Assembly: GCA_021234155.1 (NCBI GenBank)
Contig: JAJEKV010000032.1
Coordinates: 10,484,099-10,548,098 of the forward strand
Length of the DNA stretch: 64,000 bases
DNA from: Isoetes taiwanensis
Lineage: Eukaryota; Streptophyta; Lycopodiopsida; Isoetales; Isoetaceae
Direction: 5' to 3'
Positions within the stretch are counted from its first letter, which is position 1; every line of letters begins with the position of its first letter. Below, piece after piece: positions 60,170-64,000 of the stretch. The position numbers were made by a program, and so were the translations under genes. The notes below the pieces were generated by a model. It ran no database searches and was not told the DNA's origin. It worked only from the letters and a program-made list of their open reading frames with translations.

Positions 60170-60193
60170 TCAAAAGCAGCCTCCAAGCTCCAT
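60170..60193 (-). promoter_or_regulatory. short uORF upstream of the 59.7-60.2 kb gene
   Basis: The ATG at 60193 opens MELGGCF and stops at TGA, just 3 bases before the proposed start ATG at 60166. Such close spacing would favour reinitiation or a repressive effect. It is only meaningful if the downstream gene is real. Confidence 0.35.
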
Positions 60194-60195
60194 CG

Positions 60196-60223
60196 TTAGG
60201 GTTTGTAGCTGATGTTAGGGTTT
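60196..60223 (-). promoter_or_regulatory. two telo boxes (AAACCCTAA type)
   Basis: AAACCCTAA (60196-60204) and AAAACCCTAAC-type sequence (60214-60223) lie just upstream of the uORF. Telo boxes are common in 5' regions of plant genes for translation and growth functions. Confidence 0.5.
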
Positions 60224-60229
60224 TTCACG

Positions 60230-61820
60230 ATACCAAATACCACAATATAATGAATAAAGATAATAAAATGAAAAAGAATAATAAAATACCGTAAATAGCA
60301 TACAAGTGTTGACATTTAGAAACTAGCAAATTTACTATCAACCTTAAGCTATGGTTTGTGTATCCAAAAATGGTCTACTTTTATTCTACAACCATTAATG
60401 CAATGGTTCATCTACTTATGTCGAATATCACCACCCTCCTACCACTATCAACCATTACTAATGTTCCATATGACCATGTCATTTGTGGTCTCCATCCATG
60501 TATTCAACAGATTAAATCACCTTAATTATAAAGGCCTCATTTCCAAGAATCTTATATCCCTGTGTCATGGTAGGCATATGTAACTTTTATGTAGACAATA
60601 CCTGGTTAACTCCTTCTCCATGCATCCACATCAAACAACAGCAAACCCTTAGGTTTATCCATTCCCATTCATTTCCTTAACAAATTAGGATTATTATACC
60701 AATTTGTCTAAAAAAATTTGTCTAAATTAGGATTTTCAAATGACTTCCAAATAATTACCCTATGGCATAGCAATATCATGCTCAACATTAAAAACCACAT
60801 ACCAACCTTTACCAATTGCTATAATATTTATATTATGTATATGTTCCACATTTCAACTTTGTGTATTTGACGGGGAAAAAGCCTCGAGATGCCTCAAGAA
60901 ACTTAGACATCCACAAAACCCAAGATTATCAAGCTACCTAGTATATTATATCCCAAGATGAACAAGTGGCAACAAATTACCTTCATCTAAATCAATCTAA
61001 AATATGTCTACTACTAGTGTGGGATACAACCACATTAGAGAAAGCAGTATTCTTGAGAAATACCTTCAAGCCCAAAAACAACAACTTTTTTATTTGATAC
61101 ATGGGTTAAATTATTATTTCAAGGGTACAAGTTTATGCTAACAATTTGTTTCAATTTCCAAAGCCATAGAGATAGATTGATCCCCTTAACTTAAACAAGG
61201 TATCTCCAGCATTTATATGACCCAGTAATTTGTCCATATACCATTATTACTACCAAGATAATACAAACACTTGGATTATAAGACTTAGAGGGAACTAAGG
61301 CTAATAACTAGATTAAGATTGTGTATATATATATATCCCTACCTCCTACCGGAAGGCAGATAAGGTCCCAAATGTTAGCAAAAAGGATTGGAGGATCCCT
61401 TTGCTAGCAAAGGGACCCTCCTGCCGACTGAGAGTAAAAAAAATTCCAAGGGGTATTAGTAAAGACCAAGAATTGGTTGGGGTTACAAAGAGTAGTGTCG
61501 AATAATGCTTATAAATCATAGAATACCATGAAATAGCTAAGGAGGAACACACTATTATACCCAAATAATCTGGATTCAAATTAATTAAGGATATAAACCA
61601 ATTTTATTCTGGTTCCGAGATAGATAACCTTAGAGCTCTTATGCCAAGCATGTAATAGCTGCTATCCTAGGCATGTAATAATTAGAGCTGTCAAATAGGC
61701 CTTACACTAGCAATAATTGAGTAGATATATCATAATTACGTTAAATCCCAATAAATCTTCATTTTATAAGCTATTTCCTGGAGGAAGCCGCCTTTCAGCA
61801 TTCCAAGTCCATATTTCCTT
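60230..61820. other. no gene seen
   Basis: AT-rich. An inverted pair (AAAAGGATTGGAGGATCCC/GGGACCCTCC type) around 61380-61425 forms a weak foldback. No coding frame was found. Confidence 0.35.
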
Positions 61821-61833
61821 CCTATTTTCGGCT

Positions 61834-62105
61834 ATGGCGACAGTGTTTCTAGTAGACGTCAAGTTCGGTCATTTCTTTGGTGAGCAAAAATTACGATACA
61901 TTCATTTATAACTATTTCCTTTGTGGGTCTTAACCGTAATCGAGATTTTTCAGGAAGCCGAGGGAGTATTGCTCGCTCGAGATCAGTATATTGTTGGTGT
62001 GGGACCAAATCAGAAGGAGTATTCCATATATATAGCCACTGTGGGCGGTCGAACATTCTTCACTTAGAATTTGGGAGTCATTTACGAAGGGAAACGACAT
62101 GGTAG
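61834..62105 (+). CDS. weak candidate for a 65-residue two-exon Cys/His-rich protein
   Basis: 61834-61879 (MATVFLVDVKFGHFF, donor TTTG|GTGAGC) joins in phase to 61954-62105 (acceptor TTTTTCAG). Exon 2 has YCWCGTKSEGVFHIYSHCGR, which could hold a metal site, and stops at 62103. Two other frames across exon 2 are also nearly open, so the support is only the splice sites and the Cys/His spacing. No family was recognised. Confidence 0.2.
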
Positions 62106-62504
62106 AAGGGGCGCACTTTTATGTAGTTTGTCTAACCATGGGACTCGCTTAAGCGCCGGGTCTGCGATGGAAACTATCGCGTGAAACCTATTGGTAGCGG
62201 CAACTTGGAAGTTCGATCCACGGCAAACCTACTAAGACTCGGCGTGGTGTCAAAAACGACATGGTGCTCTTGAACCGATCAAGCGTAGCGAACTAGATAC
62301 ATCCGATGATGACACGCCGGCGAAGATGAACCACCATCTCATAAACCTTTTCGTGTCACATTCTTGAGCCAATATCAACCGAGGGCTGGTATATTTATAT
62401 TTAAATTCCATGCATTGTGTTAAGGTTCTCGGTAGAGATTTTTTTTATTATTATTATAACTAGGTACTGGAGAATGAAAACAAGCATCGCTTGATCCACC
62501 AAGG

Positions 62505-62700
62505 GGATATCTGAGTTGTGATTCTTGGACCGGGCAACCAAAAAGAGTTCCACGGTGGCCAAAAGTAGCGAAAATTTGCCTAGGAGGGGTTGGAGCAGTT
62601 TTAAGAAATTGTTTGGTTTAACCCTTGGAGATGTTCTTGAATTTACTTATAATGGAAACATACTAGAGTGGGATATGAAGATCACGAAAGGTCTTTGCAC
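62505..62700 (+). pseudogene. B3 DNA-binding domain fragment, frameshifted
   Basis: VVILGPGNQKEFHGGQK in one frame resembles the first B3 strands (V-x-L-x-G-P-x-G-K). In the next frame, PRRGWSSFKKLFGLTLGDVL and EFTYNGNILEWDMKIT match the GW-x-x-F-x-x-x-N-x-L-x-x-GDV-x-x-F-x-Y core. A frameshift lies near 62560, and the frame ends at a donor-like AAAG|GTCTTT. B3 domains belong to plant transcription factors (REM, ARF, LAV families). Which family cannot be told. Confidence 0.5.
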
Positions 62701-62779
62701 TACTACAGCGTTCGGAAGACCAAGTCTTAGCTTTTTTTTTTTTGTTTTAAATTGTGTCTGTTATAACAAAGCAGGAGTA

Positions 62780-63325
62780 TGAACATTAGTACCAAAATGT
62801 ATAGTTTAAGATCTTGTTTATGTGCCAATTTACTATAACCATTGGCAACAATTTTTGTTGTTTTTTCCAACTGTATTACAGATATGTATTTTGCTTTACT
62901 GCAAAACTTTACTTAATCAAATTATCCAAGTAATAGCATAAAGTTTGTATCAGATATTGACAGAATATAGTGCAGAAAATGACACTAGGATTTATTTACC
63001 TCAAAGAGGTGTTCAAAACTAACCTAAAGCTAGTATTAGATGTCCATAAAATAAAGTGCAAGCAATATCAAGAGTACTGCTTATTCTTAAAGAAAGATCA
63101 ACAGCTAACAAAAAAGATGGTGGTTCTCATGCAAGGGAATCCCTTTGCCAAATACATTACTTTAACTTGATTTTACTCAACTCAAATGCCAAAAAAAATG
63201 ATCACTTATTTAAGTGTTAGGAACTCTTCTTTACTCAAAACCTTGAGTACCATGTGCCAAAAAACATACTTAGCAAAACCTTTGCTAATAACTCAATAGA
63301 TCCCTATGTTTGGGACCACTTTTGT
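62780..63325. other. no assignable gene
   Basis: AT-rich. The frame at 62970-63170 plus lacks a known motif. It may include the decayed 3' part of the Penelope-like element to its right, but no GIY-YIG endonuclease signature was found. Confidence 0.3.
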
Positions 63326-63329
63326 CACC

Positions 63330-64000
63330 TACATTAGAATATTACCAGGATTTGCCCAATTCGAATAACAGTACTTTTAAATCATATTTCAAGCCTGGAA
63401 AATTCTCCTTTCTCAATACCCTGAGAACTTTATGCCATACGTCCTTCTTCTTAAAGCCTTTATCAATAAAGCAATTAATAAGATTCAATAAGTCATCTGC
63501 TGCCCGAAAGGGATTGCTGTGTGCATATAATAATGGTTGGACCTGTGAAATGATCACATTACATGCCATAATATAAGGTCTACAGCTGCTGGCATGTATA
63601 AACCTTGAAGCAATAAAAGGTAAGTTATTTCTTTTGTCAAACTGTATGTATTATACATTCCAACATGTCGGCCACAATATCAATAGTAATGTTTAGGAAG
63701 TCCACTTTCTTCCCAAATGATGTGTCTGGTTGCAATATCTGGTTTCATCCTTGATACCAATGTAATCCATGTTATAAATGCTTATCTTTCTTTGCTTATG
63801 TTGCTAAGCCCAAGAAAAGTTTCGATACTTGGATTATTGATGCTAAGAAGATCATCAATATATCTAAAAGTGAACTTGAAAGCATTTTGCTTCCATAAGT
63901 CTTCCATACGCAATTAGTTTTAAGATAAAATCCGACTCAAAACAAGCAAGATATAGGTTGCACCAACTTTGGGCTTGAAGCAAATCCCATTGGGATGCCT
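63330..64000 (-). mobile_element. Penelope-like reverse transcriptase remnant, cut by the window edge
   Basis: The minus strand begins at the edge with GIPMG (63985-63999), the RT motif before the active site. Further on it has FTFRYIDDLLSINNPSIE with the catalytic YIDDLL at 63846-63863, then KVDFLNITIDI near 63690. Downstream pieces read YAHSNPFRAADDLLNLINCF and KKDVWHKVLRVLRKENFPG, which resemble the tail after the RT core of Penelope-like elements. Stops and frameshifts separate GIPMG from YIDDLL. The G-I-P-M-G plus Y-I-D-D-L-L pair points to this class rather than to gypsy, copia or LINE. The 5' part lies beyond 64000. Confidence 0.6.

Overview
The window looks like a stretch of a large, transposon-rich land-plant nuclear genome. 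The evidence is GT-AG introns in plant-type genes, PPR, SBP-box, B3, callose synthase and TGD4 homologies, telo-box motifs, and dense retrotransposon and foldback debris at low GC. A seed-free plant (fern or lycophyte) or a gymnosperm fits the repeat density and the Penelope-like reverse transcriptase, but the sequence alone does not fix the lineage. No rRNA, organellar or bacterial genes were seen.

Layout. 1-2.85 kb: one orphan exon and otherwise non-coding DNA. 2.85-8.9 kb: a decayed Ty3/gypsy element on the minus strand, ending in a poly-A instead of a visible 3' LTR. 9.4-11.7 kb: a 5'-truncated non-LTR retrotransposon (LINE) on the plus strand, with a second 3' fragment at 27.1-27.5 kb. 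12.3-14.8 kb: small foldback, TIR and SINE-like repeats. 16.2-19.2 kb: gene fragments on the minus strand (inositol polyphosphate 5-phosphatase exons, a broken PPR gene, a saccharopine-dehydrogenase-like fragment). 19.56-23.43 kb: the only gene that looks complete and conventional, a five-exon TGD4 homolog on the plus strand. 25.4-26.25 kb: a UDP-glucuronate 4-epimerase pseudogene.

28-58 kb is the most unusual part. It is a mosaic of units that share terminal sequences: a GC-richer block with GGACGGCCGAGATCAATCTC, then an AT-rich end with ACAAGTNTTTGTACTAT, then degenerate AGATTC-type arrays. Several units carry pieces of unrelated host genes with their introns: farnesyltransferase alpha exon 1, TH1 (thiamine synthesis) exons, an eL24 copy, an SBP-box exon, callose synthase exons fused to ATG1 exons, and a trehalase copy with an internal 1.2-kb duplication. 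The fragments read away from the nearest GACGGCC terminus on both sides of a 139-bp palindrome at 50.76-50.89 kb. This suggests a transposon family that captures host exons at DNA level (Pack-MULE-like or Helitron-like; the class is not resolved). In the best case the splice phases and reading frame are open through six exons from callose synthase into ATG1, so a chimeric protein is possible.

58.3-64 kb: AT-rich DNA, a possible small two-exon gene with a short SAP-like segment, telo boxes and a uORF, a frameshifted B3-domain fragment, and at the right edge part of a Penelope-like reverse transcriptase on the minus strand. All homology calls come from reading translated motifs by eye; no database search was run.
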